Shown: in pieces, positions 22,991-31,808 of the stretch
Position numbering within the stretch: position 1 is the first letter of the stretch
Layout: every line of letters begins with the position of its first letter
Assembly (NCBI GenBank): GCA_002353825.1
Contig: DEKJ01000022.1
Coordinates: 353 to 35,229 of the forward strand
Direction of reading: 5' to 3'
DNA: 34,877 nucleotides
Source: Prevotella sp. UBA2725
Lineage (GTDB): Bacteria > Bacteroidota > Bacteroidia > Bacteroidales > Bacteroidaceae
Position numbers and translations under genes: made by a program
Notes under the pieces: model-generated
Database searches by the model: none
The model's input: only the letters and a program-made list of their open reading frames with translations
Told to the model about the DNA's origin: nothing

Positions 22991-24340
22991 TTGGACTTAT
23001 CCGTTTTTAGTCATCTCAGTGATCTGGCAGTGTTTCATCCTGTCACCCCCGGAGTGTTGACGGCTATCGTGTTGACGGCCGTTCTTCTTTTGGTGTCAGG
23101 TTTTGCCAGTGGTTCAGAGATAGCGTTCTTCAGTCTTTCCCCGCAGGATCTTGATGATCTCGATCCCGAGAAGAGCTCTCGAGATGCAGCTATCAGCATG
23201 CTGCGTGAAGATTCGGAGCGCACACTTGCTACCATCCTTATTACCAATAATCTGGTCAACGTTACGATCATCATGCTCTGTAACTTTATCTTTGGCTCGA
23301 TCATTGAGTTCAAGGTGAAGTGGCTGGAGTTTTTGGTTATCACTGTTCTGTTGACCTTCCTTCTGCTTCTCTTTGGTGAGATTATGCCGAAGGTCTACAG
23401 CCGTTCCGTGCCTTTGAAGTTCTGTAGATTTGCAGTGAACGGAATTCTCTTCTTACGTAAGCTCTTCTGGCCTTTAGAGACTGTGCTAATTAAGAGTGGA
23501 GTGATTGCAGAGAAAGCTGTGCCGAAAGAGAATCACCAGCTCAGTGTCGATGATCTTGAGCAGGCACTTGAGCTGACGGATAAGGAGGATATCAAGGATG
23601 AGCAGAGCATGCTCCAGGGTATCATTCGTTTCGGCGATGAGACGGCAAAGGAGATTATGACCCCACGTCAGGATATCGGAGACATCGATATCCGTTCCAC
23701 TTATCCAGAGGTGCTCCACTTCATTGTAGACAACAACTATAGCCGTATCCCGGTTTATCAGGATAATGAGGATAATATTCGTGGTGTACTGTATATCAAA
23801 GACTTACTTCCTTATTTAGGCAAGCCAGACAACTTCCGTTGGCAGAGCCTGATTCGTCCTCCGTACTTTGTTCCGGAGACGAAGAAAATCGACGATTTGC
23901 TGCGTGAGTTCCAGGAGAACAAGGTTCATATCGCGATTGTTGTGGATGAGTTCGGAGGCACGAGTGGTCTCGTAACGCTTGAGGACATCCTTGAGGAGAT
24001 CGTCGGTGAGATCAATGATGAGTACGACGAAGAAGAGAAGAACTATACGCGCATCAACAGTAACACTTATATTTTTGAAGGTAAGACGCTTCTGAGCGAC
24101 TTCTGCAAGATTCTTGGAATCGACGACGATGAGTTTGATGATGTCGAGGGTGATGCTGATTCTCTTGCTGGTCTTCTGTTGGAGTTGAAAGGCGACTTTC
24201 TCAGTCTTCATGAGAAGATATCGTATAAGCAGTATACTTTTGAGGTGATGGCTGTGGAGGAGCGCCGTATCAGTCGCGTGAAGGTGATCATCAATCAATC
24301 GAAGAAGAGCAATGCCGCTGATAAGAAAGCAGAAGCTTGA
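22991..24340 (+). CDS. gldE: GldE-like CNNM/CorC membrane protein with CBS domains
   Basis: A 449-aa hemolysin/CNNM-type protein. An N-terminal DUF21 region has several membrane helices (about residues 15-40, 85-100 and 112-140, with a further segment near 150-165). CBS domains follow at about 215-335 (IMTPRQDIGDIDIRSTYPEV, then VPETKKIDDLLREFQENK), and a CorC/HlyC-type C-terminal domain from about 345. In Flavobacteria GldE accompanies GldD in gliding; in non-gliding Bacteroidales homologues persist without a known gliding role. The start is TTG at 22991: a stop lies seven codons upstream and no ATG precedes the DUF21 helices. It overlaps the next gene by 29 bases. Confidence 0.88.
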   Translation: MDLSVFSHLSDLAVFHPVTPGVLTAIVLTAVLLLVSGFASGSEIAFFSLSPQDLDDLDPEKSSRDAAISMLREDSERTLATILITNNLVNVTIIMLCNFIFGSIIEFKVKWLEFLVITVLLTFLLLLFGEIMPKVYSRSVPLKFCRFAVNGILFLRKLFWPLETVLIKSGVIAEKAVPKENHQLSVDDLEQALELTDKEDIKDEQSMLQGIIRFGDETAKEIMTPRQDIGDIDIRSTYPEVLHFIVDNNYSRIPVYQDNEDNIRGVLYIKDLLPYLGKPDNFRWQSLIRPPYFVPETKKIDDLLREFQENKVHIAIVVDEFGGTSGLVTLEDILEEIVGEINDEYDEEEKNYTRINSNTYIFEGKTLLSDFCKILGIDDDEFDDVEGDADSLAGLLLELKGDFLSLHEKISYKQYTFEVMAVEERRISRVKVIINQSKKSNAADKKAEA

Positions 24341-24899
24341 CAACGATACGTGGCTGGCGCTATGGCAGATGTCAGAGTCATTGGATCAGTTACCTGAGCC
24401 CACTCATGTTGATCTCTCGGCATTCACCTCGCTCCGCCGTAAGAAAGAGAAGCTCACAGAGTATCTTTTGTTGAAGGAGTTGACGGGTAGTGAGGAGCTC
24501 GTTATCCGCCACAATGATGACGGTGCACCATCTATTGATGGCTATTTTATAAGTCTCTCGCATACAGAAGGCTGGGCAGCGATGATTCTGTCGAAGAGTC
24601 ATCGGGTAGGGATAGATATTGAATATGTCTCCGAACGTGTCAATCGCGTGGCATCACGCTTTATCCGTGAGGATGAACAGCAGTCGACTCTTGCTGAGCG
24701 ATTGATCAATTGGTGCTCGAAGGAAGCCGTCTATAAGTTCTTCACGGAGCAGCATCTCGAGTTTCATGAGATGCGCTTGCACCCATACTCTCAAGAACCC
24801 AAAGGAGCTGTCTTAGTGGATAATCTGCGACAGCAAATTCAGGTTGAGGTCAGTTATGAAGTCAATAACAAGTATGTATTAGCTTATCTAGAAGGTTAA
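24312..24899 (+). CDS. 4'-phosphopantetheinyl transferase superfamily protein
   Basis: Transfers the phosphopantetheine arm from CoA to a serine of acyl-carrier or peptidyl-carrier proteins, making them active. The 195-aa protein has the two signature motifs: GIDIEYVSERV around residue 97, with the Mg-binding Asp and Glu, and WCSKEAVYKFF around 136. SLSHTEGW is the typical preceding strand. ATG 24312 overlaps gldE by 29 bases and no better ATG is present. In Bacteroidetes a PPTase often lies next to gldE, but the carrier-protein target is not in this window. Confidence 0.92.
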   Translation: MPLIRKQKLDNDTWLALWQMSESLDQLPEPTHVDLSAFTSLRRKKEKLTEYLLLKELTGSEELVIRHNDDGAPSIDGYFISLSHTEGWAAMILSKSHRVGIDIEYVSERVNRVASRFIREDEQQSTLAERLINWCSKEAVYKFFTEQHLEFHEMRLHPYSQEPKGAVLVDNLRQQIQVEVSYEVNNKYVLAYLEG

Positions 24900-24996
24900 C
24901 GACTTCTTATTTTATGTTTATTTTTACATATTCTTAATAAAATGTGCATAAAATAAATACTTTAAATACAATTCTTTGCATTTTTTTAGTCTATCG

Positions 24997-25028
24997 TTTG
25001 GTGCTATCAATTATTTTCCTTACTTTTG
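24997..25028 (+). promoter_or_regulatory. Promoter of the gldB-like gene
   Basis: TTTG (24997-25000), 20 bases, then TACTTTTG (25021-25028). The predicted leader before the TTG start at 25071 is about 40 bases. It implies this gene can be transcribed independently of the ssb-gldE operon. Confidence 0.8.
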
Positions 25029-25070
25029 CAGAATCGAAGGTATTAGTAGCCCGAATAATTCTCAGGAATA

Positions 25071-25877
25071 TTGTTTAAGAAGGTATATTATATAGTTCTG
25101 TTGCTGTTGGTCGTATGCTCTTCATGCGATTTTAAACTAAAAGCAAACGATGATGACGATGATCCGTCCAACTTAAAGGTGGAGCGTTATGATCGTTTGG
25201 AGAGTCGCTATGTTATTACCGGTGACTTCTCCGCCCTTCAGCAGATGAACACAGAGTATCCCATCGAGACGCGTACCTTGGTAGAGAAGATGCTTCGTAT
25301 CGGTGATGTCAGTGACCATGATATCAGCGAGCGCTTTCTCCGGTTCTATCAGGACTCAACGTTGCAGACTCTTGTCAGCGATGTAGAGCTTGAATATGCC
25401 AATATGGATGATATTTGTCAAGGCCTTCGTAAGTCGTTCACGACACTTCGAGAGTGGATCCCAAAGCTTCCCTTGCCTCGCGTTTATACGCAGATTGGAG
25501 CGTTGGATCAGAGTATTGTGGTAGGTGACCAGATGATAGGCATCTCGCTCGACAAATATTTGGGTGCCAAATATCCGATCTATAAGAAGTTCAATTACAG
25601 CAGTGAGCAGCTGGAGACTATGAATCGTTCCTATATCGTTCCCGATTGCATTAGTTTCTATTTGCTGAGTCTCTATCCCTTGAAGAATTATGATTCGCGA
25701 ACGCAATTGGAGAAGGACCTTCACATGGGGAAGGTGATGTGGGTGACAAATAAAGTGGTGGGATCCGACGTATTTGATACAGACTATATCCGGATGATCA
25801 ATCGTTATATGAAGAAACATCCACGTGTCACTGTGGAGCAGTTGCTTGAAAGCGATGATTATCGTCAGATTCAATAA
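25071..25877 (+). CDS. GldB-like lipoprotein
   Basis: A 268-aa protein with a short hydrophobic signal (MFKKVYYIVLLLLVVCSSC) whose lipid-attachment cysteine is probably Cys19 (Cys16 also possible). A run of aspartates (DDDDD) follows shortly after, then a globular region with DQSIVVGDQMIGISLDKYLG near residue 147. The overall layout matches the gliding-motility GldB family, though it is shorter than typical GldB (about 320 aa), and neither gliding nor the type IX secretion system is suggested here. The start is TTG: no ATG occurs until residue 59, after the signal. A consensus promoter lies about 40 bases upstream. Confidence 0.75.
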   Translation: MFKKVYYIVLLLLVVCSSCDFKLKANDDDDDPSNLKVERYDRLESRYVITGDFSALQQMNTEYPIETRTLVEKMLRIGDVSDHDISERFLRFYQDSTLQTLVSDVELEYANMDDICQGLRKSFTTLREWIPKLPLPRVYTQIGALDQSIVVGDQMIGISLDKYLGAKYPIYKKFNYSSEQLETMNRSYIVPDCISFYLLSLYPLKNYDSRTQLEKDLHMGKVMWVTNKVVGSDVFDTDYIRMINRYMKKHPRVTVEQLLESDDYRQIQ

Positions 25878-25897
25878 GTGAATACTTATTGTTGTTT

Positions 25898-26515
25898 TTA
25901 GTTTATCAGCGTATACTTTACGATAGCTACCAGTTCTGCAAGGAGCACATAGAAGCACAAAATTATTTTTAGGTTACGACCGCCATTCACTGCACATGCT
26001 ACAGTATCTTTGTAGTTGTGGATTAATCCAGAGAAGAGCCCATAGAAAATGGATGCCGACAACAGCATGAAAGCGAGGACGGGAATGAGACTTACCGATG
26101 CGCTACTGGGGTAGAGTGTGCCAGTGATATTCAAAAGAATGGCATGACGAGGTAAAATGAGCAAGGCCATGATGATGAGTTCAAATACAACGATCTCAAA
26201 AGCGGGCCACAATCCTCGTTTCTGTAAATTGCTGAGGTGGGCGTTGGGTCGGAACAATTGCTTCAGCGCTTGCCCCAATCCGCTCCTTATACATGCTCCC
26301 AATGCGATGTCGAGCAATAGAATCCATACGAGCAAGGGCTGGGCGAGATTGATGACGAACGTACCAAAGAACCAGCGGATGCCCGCATCACTCAGCAAAG
26401 GGCGCACTGAGGAGGAGGGCATGGCTGCGGACCACAGCCATGTACCTAATATGACAACGACATAGGCGATAATAATGCTCATTACCGCTGTACTAAGCCA
26501 GTTTCTTTTGAACAT
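25898..26515 (-). CDS. Polytopic membrane protein next to the kinase/regulator pair
   Basis: A 205-aa protein with about five hydrophobic helices (residues 9-30, 46-75, 106-128, 138-158 and 182-203). I do not recognise the family. It starts 29 bases after the response-regulator stop, in the same direction, so it could be co-transcribed with, or a target or partner of, the sensor system, but that is inference. Its 3' end lies 20 bases from the 3' end of the gldB-like gene (convergent), and no clear terminator is visible between them. Confidence 0.8.
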   Translation of the reverse strand: MFKRNWLSTAVMSIIIAYVVVILGTWLWSAAMPSSSVRPLLSDAGIRWFFGTFVINLAQPLLVWILLLDIALGACIRSGLGQALKQLFRPNAHLSNLQKRGLWPAFEIVVFELIIMALLILPRHAILLNITGTLYPSSASVSLIPVLAFMLLSASIFYGLFSGLIHNYKDTVACAVNGGRNLKIILCFYVLLAELVAIVKYTLIN

Positions 26516-26544
26516 CTATTAATTATAGAATAGAAGTAAATATC

Positions 26545-27270
26545 TTATTCCTCATCCGGATGGAGGTTGTCAAGATCGAGGATGCGCAGCTGTAAGGCTC
26601 TCACTACAAGTCGTGTGGCGTTGATGCCTACTCCAGTGTTATCCTCAGGGAAGAGCTTCTTCACAAGTTCATTCTGTCGTTTCTCCAGGCTCTTCACGCC
26701 AAAAGGCATGCCACGGAGCTGCGTAATCTGCTCTTTGGTATAGCCGAGAGCGAGATGGCGGAGGAAACGCTCATCGTATTCATCGATATCGTAAGAGATA
26801 AGGGCCTCCTGACGCATGATCTCATTGTTGACACTCTTCTTGAACCGCTCCACGATCTTCTCGAGGATAGGCTCATTGAAGACCAGCTTCTTCCCACTCA
26901 TCACAGCCTCCACGTCATTGCGCGTGAGCAGCTCACCTGTCTTGAGGATGATGCCGTCGCAGCCTGCATCGAGCACATCCACCCACAGCTTCTCGTTCAG
27001 AATCTCACCCGTGAAGATGAGCACTTTCACCTTTGGGTAACTTTGTTTCGTGTGGCGGCAGATCTCCACGCCGACAGTCGTTGAGCCACCCAAACCAAGG
27101 TCGAGCAATACGAGGTCGGGCTGTTGTTGGCGCATGAGCTTCCAATAAGTTGCTTCATCGGGAGCCGTTCCGAGGACATGCGCCTCGGGTATGTCATTAG
27201 CGATGATTCCTTCCGTGCCTTTCAGTTCAAGGGGCACATCCTCAACAATGATGATATTGAAGTCTTTCAT
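26545..27270 (-). CDS. Response regulator with LuxR-like output region
   Basis: A 241-aa regulator. The receiver domain fills residues 1-125, with acidic pocket E10-D11, phospho-acceptor Asp57 in LVLLDLGL, Thr87 in LIFTGE and Lys110 in GIILKTGE. A linker helix follows, then a C-terminal region with LALGYTKEQITQLRGMPFG, which matches the helix-turn-helix pattern of LuxR/GerE factors but is divergent (GVKSLEKRQNELVKKLFP in place of the usual recognition helix). ATG 27270 begins three bases after the TAA of the large sensor kinase. The tight spacing shows the pair are translated together. DNA-binding targets are unknown. Confidence 0.93.
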   Translation of the reverse strand: MKDFNIIIVEDVPLELKGTEGIIANDIPEAHVLGTAPDEATYWKLMRQQQPDLVLLDLGLGGSTTVGVEICRHTKQSYPKVKVLIFTGEILNEKLWVDVLDAGCDGIILKTGELLTRNDVEAVMSGKKLVFNEPILEKIVERFKKSVNNEIMRQEALISYDIDEYDERFLRHLALGYTKEQITQLRGMPFGVKSLEKRQNELVKKLFPEDNTGVGINATRLVVRALQLRILDLDNLHPDEE

Positions 27271-27273
27271 ATC

Positions 27274-30200
27274 TTATTTCTGATTATTTTTTTGATTGGT
27301 GAATATCTTTGGTATTAGTATTTTCACAACGACGTTCCCGTCATTATCTTTTCTTGCCTCAATGCCACAGGCTCTGAGATTTGTCGCTTCACCCATCTCT
27401 CTCACGATCTGCCGACAGAGCAAGAGATTGAGATCGATGGTATAGGGTGTGAAGAGGTTTGCTATCTGCTCATCTGTGAGGTTGTTGTATGTCGACATCG
27501 TGATAAGAATACATACATATTCTTTGGGAATATGGTTGTCCGCAGTGTCGTTCGGTAGCTCGCTTATGGCAGTAGGTTTGTTCCCATTGCATTTCTTCAG
27601 AATATCATACAGATATCCGGTCGTCTCCTTTCCCATCCTTTGTGGTACCACTTGGCGCAGTGCTTGCTCCGCAAGGATGGCATATAGATCATGATAATAA
27701 TTGATGACCTCGCTCAGTTCATCGATATTGGTCTTGCTGTTGTCCACCATCTGCTTGATACGCGAAGGATAGAACATGGTCTCATGCTTGAGCGTGGAGA
27801 GACAGTTGTCGAGCACACTGTTGGAGACATGCAGCCTTCCCGATTCCATCTCAATGCGCTGGCACTCATCGTTGGCGAGCTCTGCCTCGGTATCCATCTC
27901 TTCACTGTGTGCGATATTCTGTCTTAATGCTGACTCAATCTTCTCCACGACATTCTGTAGCTTCTTTTTCTGCTCCGTTGTGAGGTTGAAACGAGCAAAG
28001 TCGGCAAGCTCCTGAATACTGTTGAGTTTCTTCTCATCCGAGATATCAGAGAGGAGGATATCGTTCATCTTATTGATTCGCTCTACACAGAACTTATAGT
28101 TCAGTTTATGTCGATAGTAGAGAAAGTACCAAGCCGGGAAGATGACTAAGAGCAGTATGATCAGCAGCACAACGGATACCATCTTATTGGTCTTGCTCCG
28201 TTGCATATACTGAATGTAAGAGGGAAGGGAGCTGTCTGTGCTCGCCTGTCGGAAGAGCTTTGTATAGACGTCGTTGTTCTGCTCATAAACATCCCATTTA
28301 TGGAGCGCGAGGGCCGCGATCGCCGCCTCATTGCTCACATCGAGCAGCACAGCAGTGTCCGTAAGCTGAATATATTTGCGGCAACTGTCTGCATAGCGCA
28401 GTGTGTGGTTGAAGTTGCCCAGGATGTTCGAAAGATAGGCGGAGTCAGCGAACATTGCTGCTTTGCTCTCTTTCTGAGTGGGCGCTGCTATGCGGTCATT
28501 CGTCGGCTTCGTTCCTCCGAACACAGCACATGACAACGACATCATGAGGGCGACGATGATCATCCGCATCTTGCCCAATGGCAGATGGAAGAAGATGCGC
28601 GTGCCTTTGCCTATCGTGCTCTCTGCATCAATGAGACAACCATTAAAGAGCGAACTGATCTTTTTATATTTTTCAATGATACCCTTGCAATTCTTCAGAC
28701 CGAAGCCGTGGCCGCCTGTATAGGTGCGGTCGAAGATATGACTGAAGGTTTCTTCGTTCATGCCTTTGCCAGTATCCGTGATCGATATCTCTATGTAAGG
28801 GATACGTTCTCCTTCTTTCTGCGGAAGCGGCTTCGCTTCAATCGTCACGGTACCACCCTTGGGTGTGAATTTCCGGGCATTGTCAGCGATGGTGTTGACC
28901 ATAAAGAGCGTCAGGGTGCTGTCTGCTTTCACCATAGCGTCAGTTGGCTTCACAACAAGGCGAATACCATTGAGCGAGAAGCTCATGGCACTGTGGCTGA
29001 CGATATCAAAGATCTTCTGCAAGGAGAAGTTCTCTATTTTCAGACTCAGTTCGCCTTGCCGCATCTGAATCCACTTTGTAAGGATATTGTTGTATTCATT
29101 GATGCTGTCGGTGAGCTCTTCAACATACTGCAGGCGCTCGCAGTCGATCTGCTGTTGTTTAGGACTTTCCGATTCTTCAGCATTCTTCGACTGCCTCAGT
29201 CGTTTAACCTCATTCACCATTCGGTCGATGAGTGGCAGAATGCTGCAAACGAGCTGCACCTTAGCACGCTGTTCAAGGTTCCGTTGTCTGTTCTGTTGAA
29301 GGTGTAGGCGAGCCACATCCGTTGCTTCCTGTATCTCCTCAAAATGCTCGCGTTTGTGTTGGATAGTCTCCACATTATGCTTCTGCCACTCACTCAGTGG
29401 AGCCAGCAGACGGGAGATGGAGAAGGTGTCATCACTCTTGCGGCGCATTTGTGCAAAGACAATGAGCAGTACGGTGACAATGATGATCATCAATATCACG
29501 ATCGCTATGAGCAGATTCAGTCCATGGATAGAAAACTTGAGCTCGGTGGCTCGCGCTTCGAGCTGTCGGTCTTGTCGTGTCTGTTCTTGCAGATCGAGAT
29601 AGATATTGCGGTTATAGTCACTTTTCTGCTTATCATCGGCTGCCGAGTAGACAAGGCAGAGGTCTTCACGGATAGAAGCGATGAGGTCGGGCGCCTGCTC
29701 CACTTTCTTGTTGTCTTCGAGCGCGTGGTTGAGACAGATGAGCGCCGAGCGATTGTCGCCGATATGCCAGAAGCATTCGCCGAGCGTGCGCCAGCCTCCA
29801 GCGGTCTGATACACGTTGCCGTAAGCTTTGAAGAGGTTGAGCGCGCGTTGTGCAAGGTTACCGGCTATGAGCGAATCGGGCATCATATCGGTGTTCACGG
29901 CTACAATCGCAGGGAAGTTGTCATTGATGATCTCCTTTTGCGTAGCCGGATCTTGCAAGTGCTCGGAGATGGCCTGAAGGCTCTGCGCTTCCCAGTAAGG
30001 ATAGTGATATTTTGTCGAGATGAAAAAACACTGCGCAAGATAGCCCATCTCTGTCTGCGCCAACTTACGTTTATCCTTGCCCATGATGATGCCTCCGGCA
30101 CCGATGTTGTACCAATAGTTGAGCAACTGTGCCGTATCTCGCTGAATAGTGCCGTAGGGGTCAATGGCCATCATCTGGTCGCTGGACTGTTGCTGTAGGC

Positions 30201-30711
30201 CTGTGTAATAATAGTATATCGATGCTACGATATGAAACTCCGACAAGGCGTAGGTATACCTCCGTTGTTCATGCTCGTTGAGCGTAAAGTCCTCGTCTTT
30301 AATCCGATTGAGGCGTCTCTTGGCTTGCGCATTGAAGACATAGAAGTCCTTGTTTCGCGACTGTTTTTGGCAGAGTTTCATCTGCTGGATATCAGCGATG
30401 AGCAGCTCAATCTGGTTATTGGTGAGGTCGCGGATAGAGTCGAGATATTTCTTAGCCTTGTCATAGTTCATGGCTGTTATCTCGACGAAGGCAAGGTTGT
30501 TGAGTGCCTCAGCCTGACCTGCGGGATAATTCTTCGAGAGGCTCAGTGCACTGTCGGCATAAATACGGGTGGAGTCAAGGTCGCGGTAGTGGTAATCGTA
30601 CGACTTCTCATTGAGGCGGTCCACAACAGAGTCCTCACTCTTCGAACAACTGACGAAGAGTGAGAGCAAGACAAGGCTTATTATTGTTGCGTAGAGTCTC
30701 AAATTTGTCAA
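27274..30711 (-). CDS. Giant fused sensor histidine kinase, two sensor-kinase units in one chain
   Basis: An 1145-aa membrane sensor. Seen: lipoprotein-like start (Cys22), TPR-like periplasmic region (40-390), membrane helix (397-421), a coiled coil, a dimerisation-like region (465-560) without a clear His box, then an intact ATPase domain (N606/N611, DTGKGM at 646-651, GHGFGL at 667-672). A second hydrophobic segment (715-733) leads out again to a periplasmic TPR-like stretch (734-843) and helix (844-866). A second dimerisation region follows, with LKHETMFYPSR (974-984) and phospho-acceptor candidate His976, and a degenerate ATPase region (1015-1137) lacking the glycine boxes. Start is TTG at 30711; an in-frame TAA sits two codons upstream. 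It pairs with the adjacent response regulator. The first unit alone has the usual DUF5112/DUF5113 style of Bacteroides sensors. Confidence 0.88.
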   Translation of the reverse strand: MTNLRLYATIISLVLLSLFVSCSKSEDSVVDRLNEKSYDYHYRDLDSTRIYADSALSLSKNYPAGQAEALNNLAFVEITAMNYDKAKKYLDSIRDLTNNQIELLIADIQQMKLCQKQSRNKDFYVFNAQAKRRLNRIKDEDFTLNEHEQRRYTYALSEFHIVASIYYYYTGLQQQSSDQMMAIDPYGTIQRDTAQLLNYWYNIGAGGIIMGKDKRKLAQTEMGYLAQCFFISTKYHYPYWEAQSLQAISEHLQDPATQKEIINDNFPAIVAVNTDMMPDSLIAGNLAQRALNLFKAYGNVYQTAGGWRTLGECFWHIGDNRSALICLNHALEDNKKVEQAPDLIASIREDLCLVYSAADDKQKSDYNRNIYLDLQEQTRQDRQLEARATELKFSIHGLNLLIAIVILMIIIVTVLLIVFAQMRRKSDDTFSISRLLAPLSEWQKHNVETIQHKREHFEEIQEATDVARLHLQQNRQRNLEQRAKVQLVCSILPLIDRMVNEVKRLRQSKNAEESESPKQQQIDCERLQYVEELTDSINEYNNILTKWIQMRQGELSLKIENFSLQKIFDIVSHSAMSFSLNGIRLVVKPTDAMVKADSTLTLFMVNTIADNARKFTPKGGTVTIEAKPLPQKEGERIPYIEISITDTGKGMNEETFSHIFDRTYTGGHGFGLKNCKGIIEKYKKISSLFNGCLIDAESTIGKGTRIFFHLPLGKMRMIIVALMMSLSCAVFGGTKPTNDRIAAPTQKESKAAMFADSAYLSNILGNFNHTLRYADSCRKYIQLTDTAVLLDVSNEAAIAALALHKWDVYEQNNDVYTKLFRQASTDSSLPSYIQYMQRSKTNKMVSVVLLIILLLVIFPAWYFLYYRHKLNYKFCVERINKMNDILLSDISDEKKLNSIQELADFARFNLTTEQKKKLQNVVEKIESALRQNIAHSEEMDTEAELANDECQRIEMESGRLHVSNSVLDNCLSTLKHETMFYPSRIKQMVDNSKTNIDELSEVINYYHDLYAILAEQALRQVVPQRMGKETTGYLYDILKKCNGNKPTAISELPNDTADNHIPKEYVCILITMSTYNNLTDEQIANLFTPYTIDLNLLLCRQIVREMGEATNLRACGIEARKDNDGNVVVKILIPKIFTNQKNNQK

Positions 30712-30722
30712 ACATTATCTTA

Positions 30723-30743
30723 TGGCCGGCACAAGACCGGCCA
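30723..30743 (-). terminator. Hairpin between the SBF transporter and the sensor kinase
   Basis: TGGCCGG (30723-30729) pairs with CCGGCCA (30737-30743), a perfect 7-bp stem with a seven-base loop. It lies between the transporter stop (30753) and the kinase TTG start (30711). There is no U-tract, so it may attenuate rather than terminate. Confidence 0.45.
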
Positions 30744-30752
30744 CTACACTGA

Positions 30753-31718
30753 TTACCACTTCAGATACCCGTGCTTGTCCTTGTACCATAGTTGCACGGC
30801 ATTGATGATATTCTGCCATACCACATAGGCGCACGGCGCAATGACACATACAGGGTTGAGGAAATGGAGCATAAGCCAGATGCCTACGACATTGTTCTTC
30901 TGACCGAGTGCCTGTCCTCCGTCGATGCGGGCCTCATAGCCCCAGATACCACCCACAGCCTTGCCAATGGTGAAAAGAATGATACACACTACGAGCGGGA
31001 GAAAGAGCATGAGAGCGAGCACGGTACCCGAGAGGGGAGAGTGGAGCATCGTCTGCATCGACAGTCCCATGATGATGCTCAGGTTGAAAGACCAGAGATA
31101 AAACGGAGCATTCGGCAAGCGCTTGACGAGGGCTGTGACCTTCGGGAGGAAGCGCTGGGTCAGCAGGCCGAGGATCAGCGGGAGAATAAGCACCTTCACC
31201 ACCCGGTCGAGCACCAGGAGGAAAGCGGTCATGAACGAGACGTTCGCTGCACGCTCCACCATTGGAAAGAAGAGCGGGATGATGACGACCGTGAAGCAGT
31301 TGGCGATGATCATATAGACCGTCATCGTGGCGATGCTTCCTCCAAGCTTCTCTGTGACTACCGCCGCGGCAGCAGCCGTCGGACAAATGACGATGATGAA
31401 GATACCTTCCCATACAATTTTCGCATCGGGCGAGGTGAGGTGCATGATGACGAGTACGACAAGGGCGGAGAGCGTCGTTCGCACAATCTGCAGAGCGAAG
31501 TGCCACGTGCGCGGCTTAAAGTTGTGCATATCGATCTTGCAAAACGTCATATAGAGCATGATGAAGATCACAACTGGCAGCAGCTCCACAAGTTTGGGTC
31601 CTGCAAAGGTCCCAATGGGTTTGAGAAAGGGTATCTCGGAGAACAGTAGATAGACGATGCTGCCCACGGCAAGTGCCACGAGCAACGTCCACTGTTTCAA
31701 GAATGCGAGCAATTTCAT
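30753..31718 (-). CDS. SBF (bile acid:sodium symporter-like) family transporter
   Basis: A 321-aa inner-membrane protein with about nine or ten hydrophobic helices, matching the SBF/BASS transporter family (bacterial homologues of the bile acid:sodium symporter), whose substrates vary from bile acids to organic anions. Characteristic features include the ICPTAAAAAVVTEKLGGSIA segment near residue 112 and EARIDGGQALGQKNNVVGIW near 265, which resembles the second half of the family fold. The substrate cannot be assigned. It has its own promoter (31740-31769) and lies 41 bases upstream of the sensor kinase in the same direction, so it may be co-transcribed with that system. Confidence 0.88.
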   Translation of the reverse strand: MKLLAFLKQWTLLVALAVGSIVYLLFSEIPFLKPIGTFAGPKLVELLPVVIFIMLYMTFCKIDMHNFKPRTWHFALQIVRTTLSALVVLVIMHLTSPDAKIVWEGIFIIVICPTAAAAAVVTEKLGGSIATMTVYMIIANCFTVVIIPLFFPMVERAANVSFMTAFLLVLDRVVKVLILPLILGLLTQRFLPKVTALVKRLPNAPFYLWSFNLSIIMGLSMQTMLHSPLSGTVLALMLFLPLVVCIILFTIGKAVGGIWGYEARIDGGQALGQKNNVVGIWLMLHFLNPVCVIAPCAYVVWQNIINAVQLWYKDKHGYLKW

Positions 31719-31739
31719 TTATCTCAATTTATTACTTTG

Positions 31740-31769
31740 CAAAGTTAATAAAAAAACGCGGTTTCTCAA
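31740..31769 (-). promoter_or_regulatory. Promoter of the SBF transporter
   Basis: On the minus strand TTG (31769-31767), 19 bases, then TAACTTTG (31747-31740). The leader before ATG 31718 is about 18 bases. It faces the uvrA promoter on the other strand. Confidence 0.65.
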
Positions 31770-31779
31770 TAACATTTTC

Positions 31780-31787
31780 TACCTTTG
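31780..31787 (+). promoter_or_regulatory. -7 element of the uvrA promoter
   Basis: TACCTTTG on the plus strand. It includes the TTG at 31785-31787, which therefore cannot be the uvrA start. ATG 31809 is about 18 bases past the expected transcription start. No good -33 element. Confidence 0.6.
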
Positions 31788-31808
31788 CATTTAATTAATG
31801 AATATAGA

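Noticed and set aside
25898..26515. Assignment of the 205-aa membrane protein to a named transporter family
   Set aside because: Hydrophobicity alone suggests no specific family and I could see no signature motif.
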